Position numbers and translations under genes: made by a program
NCBI GenBank assembly: GCA_034521465.1
Contig: JAXHMN010000011.1
Coordinates: 124,001 to 188,000, forward strand
Reading direction: 5' to 3'
DNA length: 64,000 nucleotides
Origin: SURF-28 sp034521465
GTDB taxonomy: Bacteria > Bacteroidota > Ignavibacteria > Ignavibacteriales > Melioribacteraceae
The notes under the pieces: generated by a model
Seen by the model: the letters and a program-made list of their open reading frames with translations, nothing else
What the model was told of the DNA's origin: nothing
Database searches by the model: none
Shown: piece after piece, positions 1 to 11,149 of the stretch
Layout: the number at the start of each line of letters is the position of its first letter
Numbering within the stretch: position 1 is the stretch's first letter

Positions 1-1441
1 ACACCCGTTCATGATGTTGTTCCTTCTCGTCACAATGTAAATACTGTTTACGCCGTATTTAACGGTCACAAAGCAGACGACCTAAAGCCGTATGTTTTGA
101 AGAGCACAAACAAAGGTGAATCATGGAAATCTATTGCCGGCAATCTTCCCGAGAATGGTCCGGTGAGTGTATTGGTTGAAGACCCGGTTAATCCCAATTT
201 ATTGTTTGTCGGCACCGAATGGGGAGTTTACTTTACTCTTGACGGCGGAGACAAATGGATCCAATTGAAAAACGGAATTCCCAAAGTAAAAGTACCCGAC
301 TTAGCAATTCAGGAAAGAGAAAAAGATTTAGTTGCCGGTACTTTCGGAAGAGGATTTTACGTGTTAGATGATTACTCACCGCTTCGTACCGCTTCAAAAG
401 AATTGTTCGAAAATGATGCACACATGTTTCCGATCAAAGATGCTTTGTTATTTAGAAAAGCTTCGGGCAATTACGGGCAAGGTGCAACTTACTTCCGCGC
501 ACCAAATCCTGAGTTCGGTGCAGTCTTCACTTATTACTTAAAAGAAGTACCGAAAACTTTAAAGGAAGAAAGAAAAGAAAAAGAAGCGGAACTCTTCAAA
601 GAAGGAAAACCGATTCCGCAGCCAAGTTATGAAGAGGTGAAGGCGGAAGAAGATGAACATGCACCATATTTAATCTTTACAATTATGGATGAAGTTGGGC
701 AAGTTGTAAAGAAAATTAATACTTCGGCTAGCAGTGGAATCAATCGTTTAGCTTGGGACTTGCAATACCCAAGTTACAACCCAATCAAAGCGGCAAATGA
801 CAAATTTGATCCGACAAAAAAACCGACGAGCAGTTTGTATGCAATTCCAGGTAAATACAGCGTTGCAGTATCGATGGTTTATAGGGGAGAAGAGAAAGTG
901 TTGATCGATCCGCAACCGTTTACCATTAATCTTCTCGATCATCATACAATCCCGGTTACAAAGACCGAAGAAAAAGTACAGTTTGAAATTGATGCGCTGG
1001 ACTTAGCTAGAAAGGCAGTCGGTGCAAGAGAACAAGCCGAAGAGTTGGATGCAAAAGTAGCTACGCTGATGCAAACCGCAAATGAAACGCCGGGCGCTTC
1101 TTTTGAACTGCTGAAAAAGATTTCCAGAATCGATAAAAAAATTGAGGATATCTTGTTCAGATTCCAAGGACAGCCGGCAAAAGCAAGCAGCGAAGAAATA
1201 CCTCCGCAAATTCTACCTTTAAATTGGCGCTTGGGAGATATGATCTCTCCTTCGCTTTACGCACATGCCAACATAACAAAAAATCAAAAAGTGGCGTATG
1301 ATGTAATTGAAGAAGAATTGAGTCATGTGGATAGTTAATTCACTATAAAAGAAATCATGAATAAAGATATTGTTCGAAATTGAAGCAAGAGTTAAATCAA
1401 ATTCGGTGCGCCAATGGACACCGGGCAAGATTTTGAGATAA
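1..1441 (+). CDS. BNR/sortilin (VPS10)-type beta-propeller protein, C-terminal part
   Basis: The reading frame is open from base 1, so the gene starts before the window. Two Asp-box motifs of the BNR/sortilin type are visible early (STNKGESW and TLDGGDKW), followed by the propeller-end motif FGRGFYVLDDY near residue 120. After that comes a charged, probably coiled region. Such large secreted proteins occur in Bacteroidota, often annotated as glycosyl hydrolase or VPS10 proteins; the substrate is unknown. The frame stops at 1338, but a second frame continues to 1441 with a plausible C-terminus ending RQWTPGKILR, so at least one indel lies near 1335-1370. No neighbour gives functional context. 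The family call is firm for the fold, weak for function. Confidence 0.75.
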
Positions 1442-1465
1442 TAGCTTAAGAGATAATTTTAAAAG

Positions 1466-1495
1466 TGCCATCAATCAACATTTTGATGGCATTTT
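1466..1495 (+). terminator. Hairpin terminator after the propeller gene
   Basis: A perfect 9-bp stem (TGCCATCAA / TTGATGGCA) with an 8-nt loop lies 24 bases after the repaired stop codon and is followed by a short T run. It fits a Rho-independent terminator, although the T tract is weak. Confidence 0.6.
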
Positions 1496-1857
1496 AGAAC
1501 TTTTTCAGATAAGTCTCCCAAAAGATATTCCGATGATTCTTCAGCCAAATATTCTTGCATATTCCAATCGAAATACTTCATGTTTAAATTAAAGAATTGT
1601 GCCTATTGTCAATATATTGGAGTGTTAGGTAACGAAGTTTTTTGGACGGCACTATGAGCAAATATTTACTTAAAAATTTAGTAAAACAGAAAAGCTAAAA
1701 GAAATAAATCGCCATATTGAAAAACTGTAGACTAAGTATTGGTGCGCCTGACATCGAGGATGTGAGTACAATCACTCTAGGAGGGATTAATTTTGAAAAA
1801 GGAGAAATCTATCTTAGGAACCTATTAAGGGTGAAGCTCGGGATAGATTTCCTTTAA
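1496..1857. other. Intergenic region, no convincing gene
   Basis: About 360 bases separate the propeller gene terminator from the convergent tamB stop. I see no convincing gene. Near 1803-1855 there is an imperfect inverted repeat (GAAATCTATC / GATAGATTTC around a loop of about 29 nt) just beyond the tamB stop, which could terminate tamB transcription. A 36-codon minus-strand reading frame at 1471-1581 is possible but unsupported. Confidence 0.4.
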
Positions 1858-4800
1858 TTAATCCCAACTGAATTTTAGTATCACATCAAACCCTGCTGAT
1901 TTATCATTCCCTTCCACCAATTGAAGAAATAAAAACGTTGTAAGTTCATATTCAGCAGTAACAATTCTAGGACTAACTTCATTTGCTTCAGTACCTCCGA
2001 ATCCCCTTTCATAACTAACATAAAGATCATCCGTAATATATTTACCGGCGGTAAGAGTTGCCCTCTGCCAATTTTCATCGCCTCTAATTTCAATTACATC
2101 CAATCCGAGAGCGTCACCTAAACTTGAAGAGACCTGTGCCGCCAAAAAATTACCCGCAAGAGTTTTAGCAATACTCTGCTCCTGATTTTCTACATTCGAA
2201 CGTTCACCTTGCGTAAGCTGACCTAGACTTTTTCCAAATGCAATATATGAAATTGCATCACCTTCACTAATCTCGGAGCCGTCAAGTGAGAATGCAAGTT
2301 TCGGATCATCCGCAGCACCGTGTACGGAAATTTGTAAAGTTTGTTTCAATCGATTTGAACCCCTTACAACATACTGTAACGTCATAGCTAGTTCGGGATT
2401 AAGTTTTTCTCCGCCGTTAAAAATAATCCTCCCCTCCATTACTTCGAACTCTTTGCCATAAACTTCAATACGACCACGTTTTACGGAAACACTTCCAAAT
2501 AATTCAAAATGGCTTACTGTTTTCACAACATCAATTTCACCGCTTAATTCAATATTCATTTGTGGAGACACAATCCAAGTGTTCTTTGGAATAGAAAGAG
2601 TAAATCTTCCGGTGATTTCCTCGAAGAATTGTCTCGGATTTAGTACTGTCCTCTTTAATTTTCTCCGCCACTTTACCAACACTATCTTCTGCCGTCTTTT
2701 GTAGTTCTTGAATTAATAATGGTTTGCTCTGATCAAATTCTTTTCCTCCTGTCTCGGAAAAATAAGGTAAATATATTCGTGAACGTATCAGTGTGATATT
2801 GCCGTCAAACTTTGCAGCTCCGCCCTTATTTCTAAATTCTATTTTTCCGTCAATCTTCGCTTCATAGTTATCATTCTGCGCTACTTCAAATTCGTTAGCT
2901 GTTATTGTTATCTCCAGTGGATCGAAAGAACCGGATAATAAGCCGTTATCGTAACCTAAAAATCCATCAACATTAAGATCTCCTTCATCATTTTTAATAA
3001 TAAATTTATCTATATATAATTTTTCTCCGTCGAATCGGCTTTTAATTTCACATTAATACTGTCATAGGAAATCCCATAAAAATCACTTTTAAAAGCGCAT
3101 TATTAATTGCTAAGAATCCTGCTGCCTGAAGATCATTCAGTGAGTTATTAAAACGTATATCACTTATAACTGATCCGTTCACTTCATCAAATTGGTCTGT
3201 AAATTTTGTAATGTCTTGTAAATTCAGAGAATCAATTTTGAGTGTGAAATTTAAGTCTCTATCGCCTGGAATAATCGACTGGCTACTATCTGCATTAATT
3301 ATAAGTGGAATAAATCCTTCTGAAACAATTTTATTGCCGGACTTATTTAATTCAAAATCCCAATTTAATTTTTCATTGTTCAGTTTAAAATCGGTCGTAA
3401 TATCACCAATCGAATAATCATTATAAGCTATATCTGTAACAACTAACTCTCCATTAGCTGTTGGTTGAGAAATATTTCCTACGAAAACCAACTTTCCATC
3501 AACTATACCTTGTACTTGAATTTCTTCACCCAATAGATCGATGAATTCACCGATATCAATTTTGCTCAATACAAGTTCAATATTACTACTATCGTTCAGC
3601 GCCAAAATCCCGTTTAAACTAATTCTCTGATTACCGTTTGCTATAACAAATTTATCAACTCTATATTTTTCTTGATCAATAACTACGGTAATTGTGTCTT
3701 CCGGATTTTGCCAAGCGTCCTCCGAAATATTTAAGCTCAATTTTGGAATTGAAATAGTAATTGTTGAGTCCAACATAACTGTAGAATTTATCTCGGCAGA
3801 GGCAGTATCATTAAGAGTTACAAGTAAATCAGACTTAAATTTATCATCAAAGTAATGTGCTTTAATACTTACGGCATCCAACTTATTATCTTCGGCTCTG
3901 AGTTTAACAATCTTGGTATCAATCGAAGCATCAATAGAATCTTTTATTACAATTTTTGCAGAACCGCTCAAGCTTTCCGCAGTATTCATTTGAAAAGCTA
4001 AATTTTCAAAAGAGTAATTCAGCACTACATTTATTGAGTCCGGTTTACCGGTTATTTCTCCGTTAAGTTCACCTTCCGCATTTAGACTCTCGTATTTATC
4101 CAGTTGAGGAATGGCCGAAAGTTTTTTTGGAATAACCGAAAACATAATACTCGCCGAGTCCGATTGACTAAAAGTACCGTGAGCCTCTACTTCAGCTATT
4201 TCACTATCCAGATTGAACTTTTCGATTGTGAAGTTTTCACCATTTACTTTTACCAGCGTATTCAATGAATCAATCCGGTAATCCATAAATGAAGTTGTAT
4301 CTACAATCAATGAAATATTTGCAGTCATTTCTTTTGGTGTAAAATTTTCACCATTACCCGAGATTGATAAATTTATATTTGATTGCAGACTGTCGTTAAG
4401 TAGTATTGGAGCAAGGTTAAAATTATTTACATCAGCCTTAATATTAAATTTCTGTCTGGCGGAAACATCAACAATATTTAATTCTCCATTGAGACTTCCA
4501 AAATCGGAATTCAATTTTATCGTAGATTTGATATTCCCATTATTTACCGTTGAATAAATTGTGAGTGAGTCTAATTTTCTTTTCATCAAATCCGAATTGA
4601 AAATTTTGATTTGCGCTGTTGTGTTAGCTTCTTCAATGGAGGTACCGCTGCCACTTATCAGAATACTTCCATTTACGTCTGTTGTTAATGATGTATCATT
4701 TAACCAATGAGCGGCATTGATATTATAAATATCAGCTTCCAAATCATAAGCCGGTTTGGTGTTAATATTTTCTAAATGAGCGGTGAGATCTATCTTCTGG

Positions 4801-5685
4801 TTTTCTTCAGTCAATTTTACTTCCACATCAGCAGTTGAATTTAGATAACGACCTTCTAGTTGAAGTTCCGGACTACCGCTGAAATCTAAATCGGGAAGGA
4901 ACAATTTTACTTCACTCAGATTAATTGGTTCAGTTTCAAGAAAAAGTTCTGATGCTTCCGATTCATCAAGTGAATAATTACCATGTGCAACCAATTTATT
5001 TTTCTCTGTTTGCAAAATAAAATCATTCAATTTAATATTTTGATCAGACTGAACAGCAATGAATTGCAAGTTGGATAATTCTAAGTGGGGTTTATCAGTT
5101 ACAAAAGAAAAGCTTTCCAATTCAACTGTTTTCTCTTCGGACGAAATTGAAGCCGACGCTTTCAAATTAATATTATGTATAACCTCCGGTATTTTTGCTG
5201 ATGGATCAGACGTTTCAATATTCAATTCTTGAGTTGTTGATTTCAAATGAATTAATTACGATATCCCATCCCACTCCGGCGCTTGTGGTATCTTCTTCGG
5301 TTTGTTTTATCAAAGAGTTTATGTTCCATGTAGAGTCATTAATCTGAATTAGATGAACATAAAACGAATCAATTATCGCGGTGTTTATGTCTATTGTACT
5401 TGATAGAAGTCCAAACAAATTATAATTAACATCTATCTTTTTTGTATAAAATACGGTTTCGTTATTTTGTTCTATTCTTAAATCGATTATTTCAATACTA
5501 CTGAAAAATGATCCGTCAATCTCACCTATGGATAAATTTCCATTTAAATTTTCATTGGCAATTCCTTCCACTTTTTCTTTTACAATACTGCTGAACCACC
5601 CGGTTTGCGTAAATAAAAGCGCAAGTAGTACCAATACGAAAATTGTTAGAAAGAAGTAGCCTAATATTTTTAGAAATCTTTTCAT
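1858..5685 (-). CDS. tamB: TamB-like translocation/assembly protein (frameshifted)
   Basis: This is a TamB/AsmA-type protein of about 1275 residues that would span the periplasm and serve envelope protein or phospholipid transport with its Omp85 partner. The N-terminus has a single signal anchor (hydrophobic residues about 7-27, ending LLFTQTGWF). Then come long beta-rich repeats of alternating polar and hydrophobic residues, and a C-terminal DUF490-like domain rich in GRI and EGRIIFNGG strands. The coding sequence lies in several frames; shifts fall near 5230, 3040 and 2670, and the 2683-3048 stretch reads through as sound beta-helix sequence in another frame. The start lies 2 bases after the Omp85 stop, so the two genes are co-transcribed. 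The breaks are probably assembly errors. Confidence 0.85.
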
Positions 5686-5687
5686 AT

Positions 5688-7506
5688 CTAAAATGCATGA
5701 CCTACACTAATAAAAAACTGTACTTTAGCCGGACTTAGTGAAATTGGAGTTGCTACATCTAACCTTGCCGGTCCAATTGGTGTTGAAACTCTTATACCCA
5801 ATCCGGCTGCATATTAAATTCGTTGACCTTAAAAGTAAGTTGTGACTTCCAAACATTTCCAAAATCAACAAAGGCAACGCCCGAAACAATCGAATAAATC
5901 GGGTATCTAATTTCAAAATTACCTTCGAATAAACTTTTGCCGCCGCTCGGTTTGCTTTCGCTATTTTTTGGCCCTAAATCCGCACGAGCCCAACCTCTGT
6001 TAGATGAACTTCCACCGGAATACAATCTTTCTTCAAAGGGAACAAAATTGTCATCGTCCAACGAGAATATTGTACTCATCTTAATTCTGAAAGCAATGAC
6101 AAGCCAATCGGTTATGAAAGTGTATTTTCTGTAATCAAAAGAAGGACGGAAAAAATGATATTTACTATTTAGACCTAACCCGGAATAATGAAAAGCAAGT
6201 GAAGTGAAAGAACCGAAATCCGGATTAAATAAAGGAAGAGCTGTGATTCTTTCAAGACCTAATTCTATACTTGATTTATTGTAAAGTTGATCGATATCAT
6301 ATTCTTCTCTATCCACTTGTGAAATACTAGATATATCCAATCGACTTTGTTCAAATGTATATTTTAGTGAGCCGAAAGAATCAAAAAGAGTGGACGCTGT
6401 AATGTTAAATCCGTACCAATTCGGTTAATAGTAAATCCCGGTTCGGTCTGACGAATTACAAAAGGACTAATTGAAAATTTTGTTTCCTGTACAACAAAAT
6501 TCGGTTGGATAAAATTTAATCGAACATGGTATGGAGTTAGTGCTGAATATTTAGTATAAAATTGTAATTGTCGTGCGCCACCGAGAAATCCCAACCACTT
6601 TTGATCTAAAGAAATTCTAAACTTTTCCTCACGCCCGTAACCGACACCAATTTCTGTATTAAACCGCGGCAGTTCTTCAATCTTAATATTGATCGGAATG
6701 TTACTTGGCTTTTCTTCTAAATTAGGTGTCACTGTTACAATGTAAAAAATACCTAATCCGTAAATTTGTCTCTGAGTTTTATTTAACTCTCTGCTATCGT
6801 ACAAATCCCCGTTTTCAAAGCTAACTTGGTTGCGAATAATTTCCTTATCTGATCGATTGTTACCTTCAATTATCACTTCACCAAAATTTGAGCGTTTACC
6901 TAGCTCAATATTCCAATCAATTCCAACTGTTGTTTTTGATGTATCGAGGTAAAGTTTATAATTCACTTTTGTATATGGATAACCTCTATTTGCAAACTGA
7001 TTAATAATGGTAAGTTTATCTTCATTAATTTGCTGATCTCTAAATCGAATTCCCGCTTTAAGCGATAAGTCATCCTTAATTAGCTTAACTAACGATTGGT
7101 CAATTGAGTCTCCCAAAGCCAAATTTACAGTGTCAACCATTACAGGTTTATGTTCGTTCACAAATATTTTTATATCAATCGTTTCATCTTCATTATCCAT
7201 ATCAAATTCTATGTCGTCAATATTTGCATTAATAAATCCTTCGCGTTGATAGTATCTAATAATTCTTATCTTATCTTTTTGAAAAATTTCTTCGCTAAAT
7301 AAAAATGGGTCCTCAAAAAGTAAATTATCCGCAAACCAGCCAGTCTCAAAGAATTCCATTTGCTCAAGTAAATTATCAGCAGAGAGCGAATCGTTGCCGA
7401 GAAAGGAGATATTCCGGACTATATAATTCTCCTGTGCATTAATGTTTATTAACACACAAAATAATATTGCCGCTGCTATTTTGAATATTGATAACCGAGC
7501 CATCAT
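5688..7506 (-). CDS. Omp85 family outer-membrane barrel, TamA/BamA-like (frameshifted)
   Basis: An Omp85-family protein of about 606 residues. A signal peptide ends near residue 24 (ININAQ). POTRA-like repeats follow (YIVRNISFLGND, then SNFGEVIIEGNNRSDKEIIRN) and then the beta-barrel, which ends in the typical region GLGIRVSTPIGPARLDVA and a terminal phenylalanine (VGHAF). Three frames are needed: 7506-6364, about 6350-5792 and about 5815-5688. Length and its place directly before tamB favour a TamA-like role over BamA. It would insert or assemble outer-membrane proteins, or form the TamA-TamB lipid/protein path. A -33/-7 type promoter candidate lies about 90 bases upstream. Confidence 0.85.
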
Positions 7507-7598
7507 TAATTTTCTAGAATTTTATTTTATTCAATTTGTAATAATTGATTTTTTTCTCGATAACTTTTTGTATATGCCTTAAGTTAAGAATTTTATTA

Positions 7599-7630
7599 CA
7601 AAGGTATAACTTAAATGTATTGCTCGGCAA
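7599..7630 (-). promoter_or_regulatory. Candidate Bacteroidota-type promoter for the Omp85-tamB operon
   Basis: On the minus strand a TACCTTTG box (matches TAnnTTTG) at 7599-7606 is preceded by TTG at 7628-7630 with a 21-base spacer. This is the -7/-33 arrangement of Bacteroidota sigma factors; the spacer is a little longer than the usual 19 bases. The box is about 90 bases before the ATG at 7506. Confidence 0.4.
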
Positions 7631-7727
7631 GTCATTTGGATGCGATTAAGATATTTATTACAATAAGATATAATTAAATAGAAGACAGCACCTTTTAATT
7701 ATATTTTACTAACGACAATATTTATAA

Positions 7728-8852
7728 ATGAAAAAGATCATATTTCTAATCATAGCGTTTTCATTATTTTCTTGCAACGAAAAACCGGAAGAGAATAAAA
7801 CTATTCAATTGCCGGTTGTAGAAGATAATTGGGAATACAATCCGGCAACCGAGTGGAAAAGTATATCTTGTGCTAAAGCCGGAGTTGACTCGTTTGTTGT
7901 TGATTCAATTGATCAGGCAATTCAAGCCCACCAAAATATTTCAAAAAATTATCGAAGTTTTATAATTGCAAAAAATAATTTTCTTGTATTCGAAGAATAC
8001 TATGATGGCGAAGGAGTTAACCAACTAAACAGTTTGAAATCGGTTACAAAAAGTATAATGGGAATTCTAGCTGGGAAAGCAATTGAATTGGGTCTTATAG
8101 AAAGTGTTGATCAAAAAATATCGGATTTCTTTCCGGAATATTTTGAAGATGTAGGTGATTCTCTGAAAAAGGAAATTAGAATTAAAAATTTGTTAACGAT
8201 GTCAGCCGGATTTAAGTGGAATAATTTCGGTGGGAAGTATCGTTCCGGTTGGGATTTGTATAAAGGTAATCGTCACGAATATATGATAACAAAAACCGTA
8301 ATGGAAGATACGCCGGGTGAAGTTTACAATTACAACTCCGGTCTATCGCACATGCTTTCCGGAATAATTACAAACGAAAGTGGAATGCGAACAAACGAGT
8401 TTGCCGAAAAATATTTATTCGATTCACTCGGAATTTCAAATTATAAATGGACCACCGATAGAAATGGTTATAACTTAGGAAACTCGGAACTATTTTTAAC
8501 CTCTCGCGATATGGCAAAGATCGGTTTACTTGTTCTTAAGAAAGGTTACTGGTTTGATAAACAACTAATTGATTCCGTTTACATTAAAGAGATGCTTGCA
8601 ACCCAAATTGAAACCGAAGGTATCGGGAAAGAGTACAGTCAATATTTTGGTTACCAATGGTGGGTGAAGGAATATAAAGATGTAGTGATAAATTTTGGCG
8701 CGGGTTACGGCGGGCAATATATTTTTGTCATTCCAAAATTTGATTTAGTTTTGGTCTTTACTACACATTGGAACAGGAGAGGTGTTTCTTTCAAACCGCT
8801 TGAGTTTGTTGAGATGGTAGTGAATGCCCAACTGAATCAGACAACTAATTAA
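7728..8852 (+). CDS. Serine hydrolase, beta-lactamase class C/PBP4 family lipoprotein
   Basis: A 374-residue lipoprotein: a short hydrophobic signal ends in a lipobox (LFSC, Cys about residue 16). The serine beta-lactamase/esterase fold is shown by SxxK in SVTKS (about residue 107-111), by a YxN-like YNYNSG motif, and by NFGAGYGGQYIF in place of the KTG strand. The family (Pfam beta-lactamase PF00144) holds esterases and D-amino peptidases as well as class C enzymes, so resistance should not be assumed. It is monocistronic, divergent from the Omp85 gene and convergent with alr, whose stop overlaps its own by 4 bases. Intact. Confidence 0.85.
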   Translation: MKKIIFLIIAFSLFSCNEKPEENKTIQLPVVEDNWEYNPATEWKSISCAKAGVDSFVVDSIDQAIQAHQNISKNYRSFIIAKNNFLVFEEYYDGEGVNQLNSLKSVTKSIMGILAGKAIELGLIESVDQKISDFFPEYFEDVGDSLKKEIRIKNLLTMSAGFKWNNFGGKYRSGWDLYKGNRHEYMITKTVMEDTPGEVYNYNSGLSHMLSGIITNESGMRTNEFAEKYLFDSLGISNYKWTTDRNGYNLGNSELFLTSRDMAKIGLLVLKKGYWFDKQLIDSVYIKEMLATQIETEGIGKEYSQYFGYQWWVKEYKDVVINFGAGYGGQYIFVIPKFDLVLVFTTHWNRRGVSFKPLEFVEMVVNAQLNQTTN

Positions 8853-10009
8853 TCAACAATTTCTCTCGTTATGTTTTCGGGTAAACGAGTTAGTGTTTCA
8901 TAGTTGACCTGCGAGCTTAATTCACTGAAGGAAGAAACAGAAAGTTCCAACTCACCCTGTTTACCAATGATTACTACTTCATCGCCTTTGGTAACTTTAT
9001 TGCAGCCCGTTACATCAATTGTCATTAAATTCATACTAACCATGCCGATAACGCCGACTCTTTGTTCGTTCACTAAAACTCGACCAATGTTGCTCAATCC
9101 TCTTGCAAATCCGTGAGAATAACCAACCGGTATTGTGGCAATTTTCATATCCCGTTGAGCAAGATAAGTTGTACCGTATCCAATAAATTCACCGGTTTTA
9201 ACTTTTTTGACATCCATAATTTTTGATTTCCAAGAGAGGATTCTTTCAATCGGCTGATCGGGGTTCCCGGTTTCTTTGAAGTAATGAATATTTGTTTCCC
9301 GGCTCGGCCAAAAGCCGTATTGTAGAATACCGATGCGCACCATATCCATACGTGTTTTAGGATAACTTATTGCAGCCGCCGAACACGCGGTGTGATATCT
9401 TTTTGGTCTGAACCCCTCTTTTTCAATTGCTTTTCTATACCTGTTGAAGCGTTTAAATTGCTCCTGAATTCTTACATAATTTGCGATACTTTCTGCACCG
9501 GCATAGTGAGTACATAAGCCCTCAAAAGAAACATACTCTTTGTTCTGATCGATCAACTTAAGTGCACTTTTAAGTTCACTAGTTTCAAACCCGGTTCTGT
9601 TCATTCCGGTTTCAACTTCTAAATGAACTTTTGCTTTTTGTTTTTTTTGCTTAGCAACTTTTATTGCCGCTTCCAGCCGGTCAAGCTCGAATACGTAAAA
9701 CTCAATTTCATTTTCAACAGCCCAACTCAACTCCTCGTTATCGATGTTGCCCATTATCATAACGTCTGAACATGTATCACAAACGTCAAAAACTTGCCAT
9801 GCCTCATCCGCACTAAAGACCGAGAAATGATCAACACCAAGTTCTTCGGCAAGCGGGACAAAGTTATCTATACTGTGTCCGTATGCATTACCTTTAATTA
9901 CGGAGGAAAATTTAACTTTATTAGGAAGTAAGTTTCTAATAAAATCGTAATTCTTTTTCAAAGCAGATTTGCTTATTTCAATTTTTGAACTATGAAACAC
10001 CTTTTTCAC
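8849..10009 (-). CDS. alr: Alanine racemase
   Basis: A 386-residue fold-type III PLP enzyme that interconverts L- and D-alanine for peptidoglycan. The PLP lysine is K39 in the motif KGNAYGHS. The C-terminal beta domain carries GYGTTYLAQRD, which holds the second catalytic tyrosine, and VGVIGMVSMNLMTIDVT. The likely start is GTG at 10007-10009, inside the 3' end of the M20 gene (about 20 bases overlap), so translation is probably coupled. It is the last gene of a five-gene minus-strand operon containing a second racemase-like gene. It could be the housekeeping enzyme or one specialised to the operon. Confidence 0.93.
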   Translation of the reverse strand: MKKVFHSSKIEISKSALKKNYDFIRNLLPNKVKFSSVIKGNAYGHSIDNFVPLAEELGVDHFSVFSADEAWQVFDVCDTCSDVMIMGNIDNEELSWAVENEIEFYVFELDRLEAAIKVAKQKKQKAKVHLEVETGMNRTGFETSELKSALKLIDQNKEYVSFEGLCTHYAGAESIANYVRIQEQFKRFNRYRKAIEKEGFRPKRYHTACSAAAISYPKTRMDMVRIGILQYGFWPSRETNIHYFKETGNPDQPIERILSWKSKIMDVKKVKTGEFIGYGTTYLAQRDMKIATIPVGYSHGFARGLSNIGRVLVNEQRVGVIGMVSMNLMTIDVTGCNKVTKGDEVVIIGKQGELELSVSSFSELSSQVNYETLTRLPENITREIVD

Positions 10010-11149
10010 CCAATATGTTATTGATGATTGAATAAAACATTTTTGTGCCGGTTAGAATAATTTCATCAGGGAAATCATAACTAGGATTATGAAGTGGAGA
10101 AAAGTCCTTTCCGGATCCAATTCCGAAAAAGTGCGCCCGGGTATCTGCTCGTAAACTGACCAAAATCTTCGGACCATCTAAAGGGAGTTTCAACCTCGTG
10201 TAAATCAAATTTATTCTCTTCGGCTGCCTTTCGGATCGTGTTAACACATTCATTATTATTTATTGTTGCGGGAAATTCTTCAACCCATTCAATTTCATAT
10301 TTTAGATTATTTTTTTCAGCCGACTTTTCAATTAATTTTTCAGCATTACTGCTTAATATTTCCATATCATTGTTCTTGTACGCACGCAGTGTGGCACATC
10401 AGTTCGGCATAACCCGGAGTTGTTCCGAAAGCCTCTCTCCGATTCTTACATGTATAATTGTCACTAATGAAAAATCAGAAAGATTTTCATCATCTTTTAA
10501 TGCTGGTTAATTGTTGAATAAGCTCGGCAACCGCGGGTGAAGGAGTTATTCCGCGTTCGGGGTGACCTGCATGAGCGGTTTTTCCTTTTAATCTCACAAT
10601 CAACCCTTTGGAAGCAGCGGCAAATCCTTTTTCGCGAACAACAACCTGACCAGTATTAAATTTTGGAAGGTTATGCAGTGCAAAAGCGTAGTCCGGAATC
10701 AGTTCTTTAAATTTGTCGTCGTTTATTACCCATTCGGCACCCTGCCCAATTTCTTCCGCCGGCTGATACAATAAAACAACTTTTCCTTTTTTAATTTTGT
10801 TTTCTGCAAGCAATGGAATTAAACCGGATACAATTGCCATGTGACCGTCATGACCGCATTTGTGAGAAACGTTTTTCTCAATAGACTTATGATCAAAATC
10901 ATTTTCTTCTTCAATCGGGAGTGCATCGAGATCACATCTGATTAAAATCGTTTTACCTTTCTCCTCACCGTTAAAAACTATTGCAACTCCGTTTCCACCT
11001 AAACTTGTTATGATCTCATCCGGATCGTAACGCTTTGCATACTCAACAATTCTTCCGGCTGTATCCGATTCTTCACCGGATAGTTCAGGATGTTTGTGAA
11101 GTTCTTTTCTGAGTTGTGTTAGTTCGGAATGAAGTGAATCCCAGTTCAT
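9990..11149 (-). CDS. M20 family amidohydrolase/peptidase (frameshifted)
   Basis: A zinc amidohydrolase of the M20D type (hippurate, N-acyl-amino-acid or aminobenzoyl-type hydrolases). Seen: an N-terminal HPELSGEE, a metal-binding RCDLDALPI, then CGHDGHMA, and the catalytic EEIGQGAEW. The C-terminal half lies in two other frames: IHVRIGERAFGTTPGYAEL around 10400-10470, then ECVNTIRKAAEEN, then GIGSGKDFSPLHNPSYDFPD to the stop at 9990. At least three indels occur (near 10500, 10395 and 10120). It starts one base inside the symporter stop (TAATG), a sign of translational coupling. It probably releases free amino acids from N-acylated substrates brought in by the neighbouring symporter; the substrate is not shown by sequence. 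Confidence 0.85.

Noticed and set aside
1471..1581. 36-codon minus-strand frame beginning MKYFDWNMQEYL
   Set aside because: It overlaps the hairpin terminator of the upstream gene, has no clear ribosome-binding site, and no recognisable homology.
1621..1660. A VLGNEV-like stretch resembling a type IX sorting domain
   Set aside because: Only six residues match and the surrounding frame holds no other part of the domain.
7728..8852. Antibiotic-resistance beta-lactamase
   Set aside because: The family is broad and mostly esterase- or peptidase-like in this phylum; SxxK alone does not show resistance.
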